Assembly: GCF_000002425.4 (NCBI RefSeq)
Contig: NC_037272.1
Span: 13,404,174-13,468,173, forward strand
Direction: 5' to 3'
Source of the DNA: Physcomitrium patens
Taxonomy: Eukaryota > Streptophyta > Bryopsida > Funariales > Funariaceae
DNA: 64,000 nucleotides
This document shows, piece by piece, positions 1 through 14,248 of the stretch; positions within the stretch are counted from its first letter, which is position 1, and each line of letters opens with the position of its first letter. A model generated the notes under the pieces. The model ran no database searches. It was not told the DNA's origin and worked only from the letters and a program-made list of their open reading frames with translations. The translations under genes were made by a program, and so were the position numbers.

Positions 1-455
1 TACAAAGATAAAATAAGCTAAACTAGGTAATTTATCCAAATATGTTACAAGGGATGACAATTAAAAAAATATATTAAAAGTGTGCTCCCACAACCCAAAC
101 ACTATAAAAAGATCTAACGGAAACATGTCCAAATTCACTGCAGTCAAATCGATATAATACTATCATCAGATATCACCAGATCAATTATCGTCCAATTCAT
201 AAAACATATGACAGTTCCTATGTTCTAAATTTGGAGATATTGAAGCAGGTAAATAAAGGGGAAGAGGAGATCTGGAGGTGGAAGTTTCAGAATCCAGAAG
301 ATGGCGCAACGTGATAGACCCATCTGAACAACATAACATTCAACCTGCAGGAATGAACTTGGAACTTGCCCTCCTTGTGAAACCCAAAGACAGCAGTAAT
401 ATCCATTTCTATTCAAATCTCAGATTTGATAGATCACACATTTCGAACATCACAC

Positions 456-3400
456 CTGAGGTTCGAATCCATAATAAAATCCCGCATCACGACTTCATAC
501 AAGTCCACTAACGCCCCAATTGCACTTTCATGCAACTTAGACTCTTCTTCGTGTCTCCCGTCCTCATCGTCTTTCTTAGGCTCAGTCACCTGAATCATAA
601 CAAAATGAACCTTCTTCAAAGAGGGAATTATAAACACATCTGAATGTAGACCAATAACTTTCCAAAAAAATTAGTGACGATTCTTCAGTCGGTCCGAAAG
701 AATTGACATGATCTTCTTTTATTAAAATATGAATAGAGTAATGTGGACACATGAAGTCCTCGATATAGAAGGTTATAAAAAGGAGACCAGCACTACAGGA
801 CACAAGAACATCTCTAGAAAATAGTAAGGTGCATAAACAATAATGGCCCTGAATGGATTTGGGGAAATCTCTATTTCTAAGGGGGAAAAAACATACCAGG
901 ATTTCTGTCAGATTTAAGATTTTTTCCATGACGTCGCCAAAATCCTCGAAATTAAACTTTTTCAATAGAAGAGAACTTTCAATAGCATCATCAATGTCTT
1001 GATAGATACGTCTTATCCTGTTCAAGCCAGAAGTATCGCTTATTCATAAGTAATGCCTTCATATGGCTGTAGCCTTTACAACCTGGAGAATTAAAGTAAA
1101 GCTCCAGTCTCTAAAGCCCTGAAGGAGATCGTAAAATTTGTAATACTATCAGAGGTCAAACATGTTTTCTTCAATATACGCTTCAAGGAAAACTCCCACA
1201 AGAAGCAAGTAACTATCCCATCAAAGTCCACAAGTAGCTGAAATTCGATACAGCGATCCACTTATCATCACGATACAGCGATCCTAATCTGAGCTTTCTT
1301 TGCACTTGAAATAATTGTTAATTGCTGGCAGGTTAGGTTGAGAAACGGCATCACACCCCAACTTTATACAGAGGACTCGCAACAAAACTAAGGAAACAGG
1401 TATAAACGCTAGCAACCACCTACCACGCACGGCCATCTTCGTTCAATATGTCCCACAAGACACTTTGTGAAGATGCATATGCTTCCCGCACAGCGTAATC
1501 CAAATATGTATCGTGCTTGATTCTGTCCCATAGCTCAGCTTGATTACCATGCCTGTTTTCATGTACGATTTCTAATCCAATATATACCTGTTAATCCAGT
1601 AGCGAGTTGAGGTTCAAGCATAACCACGCAAATGACTCGATTCAACTTCATGAATGAAGATTCCGAATGTTTCAAGTTGTTACTCTTCTATCAGCCGATT
1701 ATGCCTCGTAAAAAGACTGAGATCCTATACAGAATCACAGAATCACAGAATCACAGCCATGTGAAATGCTCTAACATGTAAAACTGAAACCAAGATGAAA
1801 TGATACATGAACACTAACCTTATTTGCAAGTAGGAATAAAGGCCACTGAACCAATGTGTGTTGCCCCAACGCAGTAAGAGTGATCATGTTGTCAGGCATA
1901 AGCAACCAGTCTCTCTCTCTGACAAAACATCACGATGATACATGAGAAATTATCCCTTGTAACAGTGAAAAACGTGAAGCAAATGTAATCGTTGACATGT
2001 TCCATTGCACAGAATATAGGCTTATGTCATAAAATAGCTATTCGGGTAGTGATCAGAAAATTACAGTACACCTCGGATCGATAATCGAAACAATTCCCGG
2101 GATTTCAAATAATTCAGTAATTTCTCAAATTGCGCAACTTAGGATGGAACTTTTCACATCCGTTCACAACGTAGCAATGATACAGAGGTGGTAAATAAGG
2201 TGAAAATCTTCGGTGATCGTACAACTGACAGAAGAGCTCAGGCCCTTACCGGTTGTTGATGAGATCTTCTTCACGCAGGGAGAGAACGACCTCATTCCAC
2301 AGTGGAGCAAATCGAATGGCATCAACTTTTGGATTCCCAGGCTGCAAGGCCAGCTCACAGGTAGCGAATTCAGTCATAGTACACAATGTTACAGGTAGAT
2401 GTGCAAGAAAACCTGCTATGAACTAATGCAAAATATAGCCTCACCAGTAAAACAAAAGTAAAGCTGATGGGATGAATGACCAAGAGAAATATTTCATAAG
2501 ATCGTATCATAGAAAAACATGCAAGATATTATGCTAGGTAGTAGGCAAGTTTGGCACTGCACCTTGACTGCACTAAGAGGAACATTTACATCCCTGCGAA
2601 GAGTTAAAAGGGAATCAGAGAGAAGAGAATACTATTCATAAAGAATTCAAATCGTTTCTAGCTGAATATATCCACAAGTCAAAGAGGTACTGACTAGAAG
2701 AAGAGAAGTAGGCATGAAACAATCAGCATGAAAAATAAATGGTTCAGTAACTTCAATCTGGTCTGCTCTATGCTTGCAATTAAATATCATGCCATACTTG
2801 TGAAAGTGAAAAGTAGTAACGAATATGTTTACATTTGAGAGTGGCAACCACCTCTGGAGGGAACTAGGTTCTTGACGAATGCGCCCGGCAAAGAAGAAAA
2901 CCGCGACCTCAACATGTCAAGAGATCGGATCTGCCATGAATAAAAATAATTTCTTGAACAACAATAGAAATTTCAAGCTGAGACAGATGGGTAGATGCTT
3001 TATGCTAAGAAGAAATGTAAAAAATCTAGTCAGCTTCTTACTGATTCAGATCTGCAGCGTAATCTGCATACACAAACATCTGTAGCAAGGTGCACATTGG
3101 TGAGAGTTCAAGTTGAAAGATACCTCCCCAAGATGCATCCTGGCACCAACCAACCCTCCGACAAGAGCAGCAATTATCGTATACCACACTTGTGTATCCA
3201 GGAAGTAAACCTGTGAGCAAATATTTCAATCAATAACTTGCTTCATACGAACTTGCAAGTTGGCAATCACGATTTTCCAGTAATATAGCTTGACTTTATT
3301 AATAATGCAGAGGGATTTCCTTGAGTGACATCAAAGCCCGTCAATTAAAATTCGACCAGCTAATTGTCAAAGAAAAAGCAAGGCCGAAATAGAAAAACAA

Positions 3401-6400
3401 GACATAACAGGTGAGGATGATTACCATAACAATAGGAGCCCACAAAGACACCAGTGTAAGGGCATTATAATTATCTGTCAAGATATAGCACGTACAACAT
3501 CAATATTATTTTTACTGCTCGCAATCACAATTTCCTCCCGATTCATCACATAACATACAGAAACTCTACGATGGTGGAATGAACAAAATATCTAAGATTC
3601 AAACATGTATTCCAGAGAGAGCTTAAGAAAAGATTGTATCAAATAACATGAGGGCGCATTAACAGCTGGAAGAAAAGTACTCTGAGAAACGAGATCTTTC
3701 CATCGGTAATTGATATTTCGGATACCGATGATAGTTCTTGTCGGTTCCACCATAGGATGGATCTGTGCTCTTCAAACCACATACATAAGGAAAGCACCAA
3801 CATAGCTCCTTAAAATCCAAGTTTTCCGGGAAAACATGAACTAATAGCTATGCAAGTTACTGAATATTCTTCCTAGGAGAAAATCAGAGCACGATAAACC
3901 AAATGATCATACCTGCAAAAAATAGCTGAAGGCAAACTTGCAAGTTCCAACAACAAACCAGAATAAAGTGTACCTGTAGAAATCGATGACAGAACGGGGA
4001 TTTCAACATTTAGAAAGTTGTGAAATACATTGAGAGCTTTCTATTTCACAATGTATCATATTTCACTTCTAACTATATCATATACCTGGCTGTGCATAGT
4101 ATCATAGAATCGATTTGAATTGAAAATTTCTGTGCACAGGACTTTCAAAATAGTGGATTTGCAATCAAATGGCAACAAATTGATTTTACGATTATGTCAT
4201 GAAAGAATTTCTTACGTGAAATAGTCACGAGTTCTCTCGTACATTTTACTTCCCACGTAGTATCTCTCCTGATTATAACATGTCCGCCCAAAAAGGTGTC
4301 AAAATTTTTACAAGTAAATGCGTGGGGCATCCACCAATAAGCTATCAGTTAGCGCTGTTGCACTAAACCTGGTGGATATTAAATAAAGAGAAATTCTTGC
4401 ATAATCAGAAGCAGTAGCCGGGTTGAAGACAGAAGTACCTGATGTACCCATTTAACGAACTGTACCACATAAAAATTTGAACATTTATCTGCTTGCATCC
4501 GAAACCAGGGAACACGTAGTATCAAAGCGAAAAAGAGTTGCAGGCCACCACAAATGCCCATCACTAAGTAAAAGGCCCTAAACCAAGTATTAGTTCCTGA
4601 TCCACCGTTTTCCTCTTCGATTGTCTTCCTGCAACCAGGAAAATCACCTAGAGTTACAACCACATTTACCATGGTTGCTATCTACAAGGGGCATGAGCCA
4701 CACTTAAATAATAGCACAATGGTCAATAGGCTGTAAAATAGTCTACAATCTTACGACCTCGCAATGAAAGGCATGCTATATCCAAGAATATTTAAGAGTG
4801 AAATACATATTCTACTTGCATAGAATATTCGGTAGACTCACACATATAGCACGACTACGACTGCTGAGAGGATGGTGAACCAAGTGAAACGCATCAACAT
4901 CCTCGAGATGTTCCGTGCTCGAGTGCTTCTATAAGCCCCAATCGTCAAGGTGACATCCATCACAGCTGCACACATAACCACAAACAGTTCACTTGACAAT
5001 AGTTTGAGAACCAACCAATAGGTTCACAGCAGCCAAGCGTGGTGTACTTTTGACCTAAAAGTGGTAACTCAACTTAAAAGTCTCCAATCATCCTAACTTT
5101 AGCCCAATAACTTAATCGGTATGATATATATGCCCTGAGTGAGTGAACTAAAGTTTGAGGTTCGTCTATGTTTCGTAAAATAGAACACTAGAACATATGA
5201 AAGATACAAGCATTAGACAGAGCTAAAAAGACGACTCACATTGGAGGAGCTTCATGAGAACAAAAGTAGGCCCAACACTCATTACAAACTTAACAGTTCG
5301 AACAGTGAATCTGCGGTCACAAAAGGCAAATATGCCCAGCCCCTACGGTACAGGCACACAGCATGTCAATGAAACTAGCTCCCACCAATGATGAGATCAA
5401 TGATTCGTTCAACGCTAATTATCAAAGTCAGCTTGTAATGTATATTGCTATGTGATGAAGTCAGCAAGCATGATGCAGTTCAAATATAACTCAAAAAAAA
5501 AGCATGATCTAGTAATGTACTATGAGCACGGCTATAGATCAGAGTTCAAAGGAGGGAATATTAGAAGTGAGATTGAATTCAGATATGACTATAAGTACGC
5601 AAAAAACAAAAAAAAAAAAATCAAAAAAAAAATCAAAAAAAAAATAAAAAAAAACATTAAAAAATATAGAAAAAATAACAAAAATAACAACAATAACAAA
5701 AGTAACGAAAAAAACTAATCAAACAAACAATTAAACAAACAGAAACAAAAATAAAAACAAACAAAACAAACAGAAACGAAAAAAAAAAAATCAAATTTGT
5801 TTACAAACGGCTTGTTTACCTGAAGCATGCACACAAGTAAAATCCAAAGACGATGAAAGCTATGATAAATATGGAAGCCAGTCCGGTGCTCAACGAAATG
5901 GGTTTTTCCTACTTTTTTCTCCCGTTTTTCACCCAAATTTTGTGGCTCCTCCGGTTCTTCTGGTATTTGCTCCTACAAATGAACTCGGTTCATGAGCTTC
6001 ATCATTTTACACTCACAGAAGATGAGAAAAGTAAAAAAGAAATGAGACCAATAGATAAGAAGTTGAAATAAGTTCAGGTCTAAGCAATCAATAAGTTTGG
6101 AATATTTCACCGATTATACCTTTCTACGTTAGATATAACATAGAAAAATGCACTTAAAAAGAAAAAAAGAATTAAACCAACATCACAGAAAAAAAATTAA
6201 AAAAAATTAAAATAAAATAAAAAAATGATACTACATGAGTGCCTATGGTGAATAAACTTACACATCTGTCAGCTTCTGAGTAAATCACTTTCTCGGGCTT
6301 TTTGAAGAATCCTGCATCAAGCCTCCAAGGCCATGATAGCTCAAAGCAAGTCGGCGCCCTGCTCATAATGAAGCAAGAGAACAAGATTTATTAAAAATAA

Positions 6401-9400
6401 AAACCTACTATAAATGAATTAAAAGGTTCTTAGAATAGCTAAATACAAATAACCATAAAGAGATCTTATAACTAGTTGATATTTCGGCATGAGCAGACGT
6501 AGCTCAAAGGGAAATGAGAGTAGATTTGATGTTGTATTCCAGACAAGCGGCGTGAACACAGTACATGAAGGGCCACCAAAATTATTATGAAAGGGAAGAT
6601 ACCAACCAGAAGAACTCATTAACGTCATCATAGTTTCTCCAGGCAGAATGCGGATTTCTGCCATCGGCAGATACTTTAGCCTCCTGAATCCAGAAAAAAG
6701 TCCGCTAATTCACCAATCACGACTTCTGAAATCTTTATGGAAGCACTCAAAATCCAGAATAAAGCTACAACTTCGAGAAGTTGCTGCATACGACAGAAAT
6801 CTCAAACCACACAACGGAGCAATGCATGACCACTAGAAATAAAACTATGTATTAACAGGCAATGTAAGTACTGAAGGGTAGCTCAAAACCACACTTTTTT
6901 CATCACTCAATGTAACACAACTACACATGAACAAACGCGATTTCTCTCTTGATGACACATATGTAATTTTATAAAACTCCGCAGGCCAAAAATAACTGAG
7001 AACAGCAGATGCAGACCTGCAGCAAATTGAAGCTCCACAGGAATGCATAATAGAATATAGACCATGAATCAAAACCTTACCGCAGCTAGAATATCATAAA
7101 CAGGCTTTATGATATTGTCCAAGAAAGAGTGGGGCGAATCAGAGAGGAACGTCCGTGACCTCTTCACTTCATCCTCATCAAGCAGATCATACATTTCATC
7201 AGCCATCTGTAACCACATCAGAGATTTCAAAATTTAGGTCCGACCTAGTCCTTCTGTTCAATCATGCATATTAACTGAAACTGGGTTCATAGATCTGCAA
7301 AATATCGCGTTGAGAACGCGAATGAATAGCACACCCACCATTTTGAATTAATCTTAGTCGACATGAACGCCCTTTCAAGGCTGACGATATACAAATACGG
7401 CAGCTATTGAAGAGTTGTAATGTATCTTATATGCCAATAATTTAAAAATATTTACTACTGAAAGTCGAACCATTTATGTCACGTTGATTGTCTAAGCAAT
7501 TTTTCTTTAGTTAATGAATGAAAATTAGATCAGAAATGAAGATGTGACGACCAGAATGCAACAAGCTGGTTCTTTGTTAATGGAGATGGTGAAAGTGAGA
7601 TTAAAAACATGCTAGAACAAAAATTACAAAAAACATACATACGCAGATAATAGGCTCCTTACATGATGGAAGATGTAACATAGGCACTCTGGTAAGAAGC
7701 GTAAGTTTGCTGCCTCTCCCCAAATTAACAGATAAAGAGCGGTAAGGAATAGCCTTAATTGCGTCGAATAGGCTCTGCATGGAAAATGTCGAAACCATTA
7801 CTAATCAAATCTATCATCGCCCACCATACCTAATTTACACGTTCATTGATTCCGCAAAACAAAACAACCAAGATATATCATTGAGGATAATTGTTTTATT
7901 AATAATCGCAAACCACTCGACATCCGTAATTAAACAAGCTGTAGGACCATCAAACTTGAATACAGTAAGTTGTTAAAGCGCAACATTAAGCACAACAATA
8001 AAACACATCTACATTAGAGGCTCATGTACTAAAGTCAGCATGTGAAAGCACGTAGAAATGTGGCTTATGTTGCATTGTACTAAGCCTAAGTCACCCAGAG
8101 AATATGCATCATTCAAGGACCAGTGCACTTGATATTGACTGCAGAGACTATACCGTTTTGCCATGGAGTCCTTATTTAAGAACCGGCACCACCACTCGTA
8201 GTTCTTCATCATGCTGATGTGTACGCCATTTGTGGCCCCATCATCCAGCTGCCACAAAAATGCAATATATTAAAATCTCACTGTTGATTATCATACAAGG
8301 CTTCAATAAATAAGCTCTAATAAGGTGCTAAACACCATAAGTGCTACAAGGTAATCTATATGGTAACAACTTGATAAGAGCCACCTCGCAAACTAACATG
8401 CAAAATCGTGAAGTACAGTATAGTGCCAAGACAAGCTAACATGAAGAGTTTCTGTTTCACTTTGAAGATCAACAAAGTCCTCTTTTACTGCAACCCTTAC
8501 AAGTCTCAAGGATAAGAGAATAACATCTGAACGGAGTTGAAAATAGAGGTATTATCAACATTAAGATAAATATTGTTCGCAACCTATACTGCATATATAT
8601 ATATTTTCAGATCATAATTAAGAAGTAGGACTTTAGTGAATCACTTTAAGCCTGTTAAAGATCATGAACTGAACCCTACTTTAAAGTTGTTCGCATTTTT
8701 CCCGCCTCGGAGTATCTTAGATATCTAAAATCAACTTTTATGTGTGTTTCCTGGAATAGACAGGTATGGTTGACAAGCAATTTAAAGCACCTTATTTTCC
8801 GTATCCACTAGCACGCCCAATCGCGATTGCGAGTTGGATAGTAACAATATCAAATGCTCTCTCTGATTTGCCGCATTGTCTACCTGCAAATCACCATCAA
8901 TCCAGCTATTCTTAGCATTCAATAATGAATTCAGATTCCGAGTGACTGACGATGAAGGGCCGTAAAAATGCACGTTGTTGCAAACATGGATGCTTACGCA
9001 TCCGAACAAACATAAGAAATTTTTTAATTTAGTGAATCATTAAATTTTTCACCCTGCCTGCAATGGCTAGTGCACCAGTGCAACGCTATTAAAGATGTTA
9101 ACCTACTTCCATTCAAATTGTAAATAAAATAGCAGGAAACTAAACAGATAAATAAGATTCTCAGCATTCAAAGCTACAGACCTGAAAACCAAACACATAC
9201 TGTAAGAAATCAAAGATGTCCAGCGGCCTATCCGATGGCCTCTCGAAATTTTCCTCCGGGAACGCAGGGAGCGTTGCTGACGAACTATTGTACTCAAGTG
9301 CTCTCTTCGCTCCAACCACCTATGCTCAAAAAACTCAGTCAAATATGGAGCGGACGCTACCACAGTAACCAATATCAAATCTTTGAGATAATACGGAAAC

Positions 9401-11290
9401 ACGTATTGTAGTTACATTCAAGCAAACCTTCAGTACACAACCAATGTAAGCAGAACGCCATCAAAAACAGTTTCATGCTGTAGTGATAGAAGAAAAGGTA
9501 TACTTCCTAGAGAGGTAAATAATATATCATTTCCTATCATAATATTTACCTCTGGAAAATTATGGAAGACATTTGCCACGCCAGGGGTCTCGAGTGGTAA
9601 GATGTTGTAAGCTTTGAAACCTTTCTCCTTCTGTGCATCTTCTTCCATAATCCTTTTCAACTGATGAAGGTCACAGGTGTCAGGTACTTGCAGAGACAGC
9701 ATCATGGTGGTTCATTTGTGAACCTCAGCATCAAAAACATGACTTGGAATGTTTACACCCATCGAAAATAAGAATTGATACCCATGTCAGGAATGCACTC
9801 CACAGGTGCACACAGCAACCGCTCGAGGAGAAGACCCGCAAGGAAATCCATCGAAAATGCTTCATGATAGCATGATGTCAAATATATACAGGTATATAAC
9901 TTCAGAATTCATCATCATTCATTCATTCCCCACGCTGGCTACTAGAGTTCAAATCATTCCAAGCGAACCCCACGTTAAATTTCCTGTGACCAGAGTATCA
10001 TTCGAATGTTTGCTTTCCAGACAGAATATATATTGTGGCATGTGCATCCGGTTTTCCTTCAAAACGAAGGGCTTTCCGCAGATTTACCTCTGGATCAAAA
10101 TCTTCGTATTTCTCATTCTGCTTCAGAAGGGCATCAATTACTTGATTCAGAATTCTTGCTGTAGTGTATATTTTCCTTATCAACTTGCCCCGTTGTTCAG
10201 TTCTGCACAAACAAGTGCGAACGTCAACGATTGAGAACATCTCAATTCAAGAAATACCGGTACATATTAACTAAAAGTTAATGTGGCGTTCCACAGAGAG
10301 CACGCACGTTGTTGAATCTTCGTCATAGGAATAACTTTGCTTGAACCTCCTGTCTTCATCCTCCAGTTGGTCAAGGTGATTCCTTTCTCTGTATGTTCTG
10401 TAGAAATCTTGTAATATGTTGATATCCTGACTTCGATTAATCTTCTCTGCCCCTTTTTTGGAGCGCCTTTGCTGCAGAGAACACATACTTCATAAGCATA
10501 ACGAGTGTACTCAACAGCGCCTGTGCAGCAAAATAAATGGATAAGGAGATGTAACTGGACAAAAGAGTGTGTACTCATAAGTTGATAGGGCTTTGAATCT
10601 TGGGTCAAGGCATGCATACCTTGATGACGGACAACAAACCCGTCTTGAACTGCAACACACCCCTGCCTTCACTGTTGGGATCCAGATCTTGCACTAGAGT
10701 ATACGCATACTCGGACACTGCACAGGTTTCGAATTCGAAAAGCGTAGAAACCATTAGCTCCCGAATTACGCAGAGAATACGATCATCCACTCGGTCGCAG
10801 GCAGAATGCGCTGAAGCTTTGACGGAGGAAAAAGCGTATTGTTATGCTTAAAAGATAAATCTAAGATACGCTATGTTCAGCAATCTCCCTCCAAATTAAT
10901 ATGCCTCGATTCAATTCATTTAGTTCGGGCTTCTGAAATGGAATTATTAAAACAAACTAGACATCAAGTCTTATGTTCCATATACCACAGGTATAAAATG
11001 AACCCATGCGGCTACTTCAAATTAACACAAGGTAACAGGATAAATTTGCACATACAGATTCGTCCTACATCTGGATTCTCCAGTGCAAGTTCATCAGCAG
11101 CCTGCAAAATGGAATCAACGTTCGCTTGCTGAAGCAAGCTTTGAGGTACAGTGGTATTAGAAGATGATCCTGCGTGCGACATCGTCAAATCTTTCCGCTC
11201 CGCCGCCATCTTCGCTCTGTAAACTAGTGTCTCCCATCTGTGGAGTATTCGTTTAGAGATCCGGTTCGGCTCTCGCGATCGCGTCGACAT
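456..11290 (-). CDS. Callose synthase (1,3-beta-glucan synthase), GSL8/GSL10-type, N-terminal half
   Basis: Callose synthases are large plasma-membrane enzymes that make beta-1,3-glucan from UDP-glucose at cell plates, plasmodesmata and spore or pollen walls. Translating and splicing the minus strand gives about 1,034 residues in one open frame, roughly the first half of a family protein of about 1,900. Recognisable family blocks in order: ILQAADELALENPDVGRI (Vta1-like N terminus), LDPNSEGRGVLQFKTGL, NQREHLILLLSNSQSRL, LYLLIWGEAANLRFLPEC (FKS1 domain 1), CFELSWPW, HFVEHRTGFHIYHSFHRLW, VSLWAPIVMVYFLDTQVWYT, LSLREED and LVQWPLFLLANK. Several membrane segments fall between about residues 500 and 750. 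I chose the ATG at 11,288-11,290 because homology starts just after it. The C-terminal catalytic half lies beyond the left edge. GSL8 versus GSL10 cannot be decided; the VDAIRFAPLWNE stretch leans to GSL10. Intact within the window. Confidence 0.9.
456..11290 (-). other. Exon map of the callose synthase gene (28 exons)
   Basis: Exons in transcript order, each placed by homology plus GT/AG borders and matching phase: 11290-11056, 10717-10620, 10471-10308, 10202-10088, 9660-9550, 9319-9182, 8883-8791, 8248-8154, 7774-7663, 7206-7081, 6683-6607, 6358-6262, 5972-5820, 5342-5240, 4965-4842, 4628-4439, 4268-4216, 3973-3913, 3762-3681, 3474-3425, 3210-3124, 2930-2833, 2593-2563, 2341-2250, 1918-1819, 1587-1424, 1017-897, 589-456. 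The 31-nt exon at 2593-2563 joins in frame only if the preceding exon runs to 2833. The last exon ends in phase 2. The next exon was not identified in 1-455; one possible reading near 205-260 is too weak to call. Confidence 0.82.
5598..5803. repeat. A-rich low-complexity tract inside an intron
   Basis: About 200 bases of short A runs broken by C, T or G, read as a T-rich tract on the gene strand. It lies in the intron between the exons ending at 5820 and starting at 5342. The lysine/asparagine-rich reading frame through it on the plus strand is a composition artefact. Confidence 0.8.
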
Positions 11291-12930
11291 AGCATAAGCT
11301 GTTTATGTCAAGTACTCCCTTGCATGTGCCGGAATCCAGCTAACGCCTACACGGGCACCATGAACTTGAGAAAAGATCTGACTATGGCATATAGCTGCTC
11401 ACATTGACGACCTAAATTAATGTTGCAAGGGGGTAAAATGATGTATATATTCTGGTTAATACTTTAGCTTCACATTGGACAGGAAAAGAAACCTTCTTCA
11501 AGTGCGATGCACCGACTTGGGACTGTATGGGACCCTTTATGGTCGTAAATGTATGGATTTATACTGAAGGTCAAAAACTAATGTCCACGTTAAACCGGAG
11601 CACTTACAGAATCACATAGAGCTGATCAGGTGCATCTCGATGCTTATAATCAATCGCGTCTCTTTGGAGTCGAGCATCAAAATCATTTTCTTCGACTGAT
11701 ATTGCACGTGACATTCATGCAAATGCTTAGAACTTGTGAAAAGAAACCGTATATTGTCCCGGAACTATCATACACCTGCAAACGAAGTTATGATGCGATC
11801 CTGGACAGTAATCACAGATGCACAACCTTCGAGGAGCCTCGTTCAGGTAAATTGGCACCACTTTTGTACTAACCGGACCATTCCTACAGACATACTACTT
11901 CCTCAAGTAGCTGGTGTAAATTCGTTTCACTTGAAAACAGAACGCCTAGCTCAAAAAATCCCAGATGACTTATCCAGTACTCAAACGATAGAGTATACTG
12001 GTTCCATCAACGTTGAAAAGAAAACAGGTTCTGGACTCATGTGAAATTAATTACTCTACGTGGAAGAAGGCAAAGGCAATTTTTTTCGACCGAAAATTTC
12101 AGGCATTCAAGAATCGCATGAAACAGCAACTGATCGATGCAGCACAAAACGCGAACAATTACCTCGCACCTAATCTGGATTGTTCCAAATCAAAATCGAA
12201 GATCAAATTTCAAAAGAATATCGAAAACTGGTCTTAGCGCGTACCGAAATTCTTCCATGTCTGCAAGCCTCTTCTCGCCACCGCAACTCAGAAACTTGTC
12301 TTTCATCGCTCAAATCTCATCAACAACCACTCATCCTCGGCAAAAAGATTGACAATTAAATCCTGAGCCAATCTTCTACCAAAGAGCACCTGAAATCACC
12401 GCCACGGACGATCAAATACCTCCCGCTCTCGCACAGACACCTCCAATTGCGAAACGGAAACCAGAGACTCATCCCGAAAGGAATAAAATCATCACCACAT
12501 ACACCGCTCCGAGACAAACTGAACCGAAGCAAGACTCAGTCAATACTGAACGGAACTACGCAATTGTTGATACAAGAGATAATTGAGAGGAGCGAGAGGC
12601 AGCAACACCTGGAAGGCCTGAAAATTCAGCAAGCTCATGGATCGAGACGGCAATGACGATGCCGGAGGAGCTGCATTTCGCAAACACCGAGAGGAGGAGG
12701 AAGAAGACGGGGGACGGGCAGCCTCATCGATGCTGCCCAGCCCAGCCCCCTCTCTCCCTCCCACTACCCCGAGCATTCCCAGAGTTCCCAGGGTTCCCGA
12801 TTTCCCACGGGCACTCCCTATGGGGAACATCTCCATTTCAAATGCCGTTCCCTGTCTCCGTGGCCTTTCCCGGTCATTGCTCACCGATATCCAATACTTT
12901 CTCCTATTACCGTTGCTCCTATTATGTTTG
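11291..12930 (-). promoter_or_regulatory. Upstream flank and probable 5' leader/promoter of the callose synthase gene
   Basis: No coding region is recognised here. The 12,640-12,890 part is GC- and pyrimidine-rich on the gene strand, as many plant 5' leaders are, and several short frames run through it only because of its composition. A 5' UTR intron is possible but not shown. The transcription start cannot be fixed from sequence alone. Confidence 0.4.
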
Positions 12931-14209
12931 GGCTGTGTTGTATTTTAGTCTATTAAAATTGTCTATTTTTGTTATATATTATTTAGAACTCATGAGATAA
13001 ATTATTTTATACTTTGATGTAAATAAGATGTAAAATAAATTAAATTATTATCATTAGGTGTTTTCTTTTAAGAGGTGTTGAGACATCAGACAGATAAGAC
13101 AGAGTTTAAGGTGATACCTTCAGATAGTCAAATTCTGGTGGTAACGAGTGTGAAGTAGGATAGCTTGCACTTTCTAATTTTAGAGTAATAAATAACATTT
13201 TATTGCAACATAGAAGCAAGAAAATATGACCCACCAAAAGAAACAATAAATAAATAAAATATAAATCACAATTATTCTAGAGTGTCAAATCAGTTATAGA
13301 ATATAATATTTTAGTAGCATATAGGAATGAGACAAATGATAAGGCTTTTACCATCTAAACATGTACAAGACCATTTGATTCTTTATTTGTCTCAATCAAG
13401 CTTGTACTGAGAGATATATATAAGATTATCTACAATGACTTTAAACTATTACACGATGGCAAGTCAGTATTATACCACTGACAATTCAAATCCCATTTGT
13501 AAAATCTCTAACCTTGTTTGATAGATACTAGCGCTTAAAAACAATATTTTATTATTATAACAATAATAAAAATAATAATTTCTACATTCTATTTTAGTAT
13601 GGATTAATTTTTTAAATCTAATTGATAAAAGACAAAAAAAAAGTTTAAAAGCATATTGTTATATCAATAATAAAACTAATGTTAAAAATATTATTATTTT
13701 TAAGTTGCAAATATATTTAAAATATTATAATATATTTTTATAATTTAAATTAATATATAAATATACATGTATTTAATTTTAGTCAAAAAAACATTTTTAA
13801 TTAATAGAACAAGGGTTTTATATATTTATTTATTCTTTACAAAATCATATTATCCTACTAATTTTTGAAATATAATATTTTATGTAATGTACAAAAAAAT
13901 ATTATAAAAAATAGGTTAAAATTGTAGCTTTAATTAGAATTTAAATAAATAATATAATAATATAATAATATAATAATATTTAATAAAAATATTAATAAAA
14001 TATTGAAATTATAAAAAAAAAAATTATAAAATCTCTAAATGCTTAAATCTACTATTAGATAATTAAGCTTTTATGATATAAATAACTTATAATTTCAAAA
14101 TATATTAATTTATTAATTTGAATAATAAATATACAAATATCTTCTAAAGTTTATCAATTTTAAATTTCTACATTAACAATATTCTAAAAAAATTAAAAGC
14201 ATCTATATA

Positions 14210-14248
<39 letters not shown>

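Noticed and set aside
205..455. Possible next callose synthase exon (reading through PASISPNLEHRN)
   Set aside because: Only a loose resemblance to the family NLEARR block, then a stop. Splice phase fits but the expected flanking residues are missing.
1080..1200. Broken coding stretch that looked like a damaged exon
   Set aside because: The true exon lies at 897-1017 and splices in frame; 1,018-1,423 is intron.
2833..2930. Apparent frameshift between two callose synthase exons
   Set aside because: Using the GTAAAC donor at 2,832 instead of the earlier GTGGTT site restores frame, so no break is needed.
5452..5718. Lys/Asn-rich open frame on the plus strand
   Set aside because: Lies in an intron over an A-rich tract; produced by composition.
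12540..13000. Overlapping open frames on both strands in the GC-rich block
   Set aside because: Pro/Ser/Arg-rich low-complexity translations, no homology, typical of GC-rich leader DNA.
14217..14246. TA run considered as an origin or promoter signal
   Set aside because: Plain microsatellite in AT-rich DNA with no associated gene.
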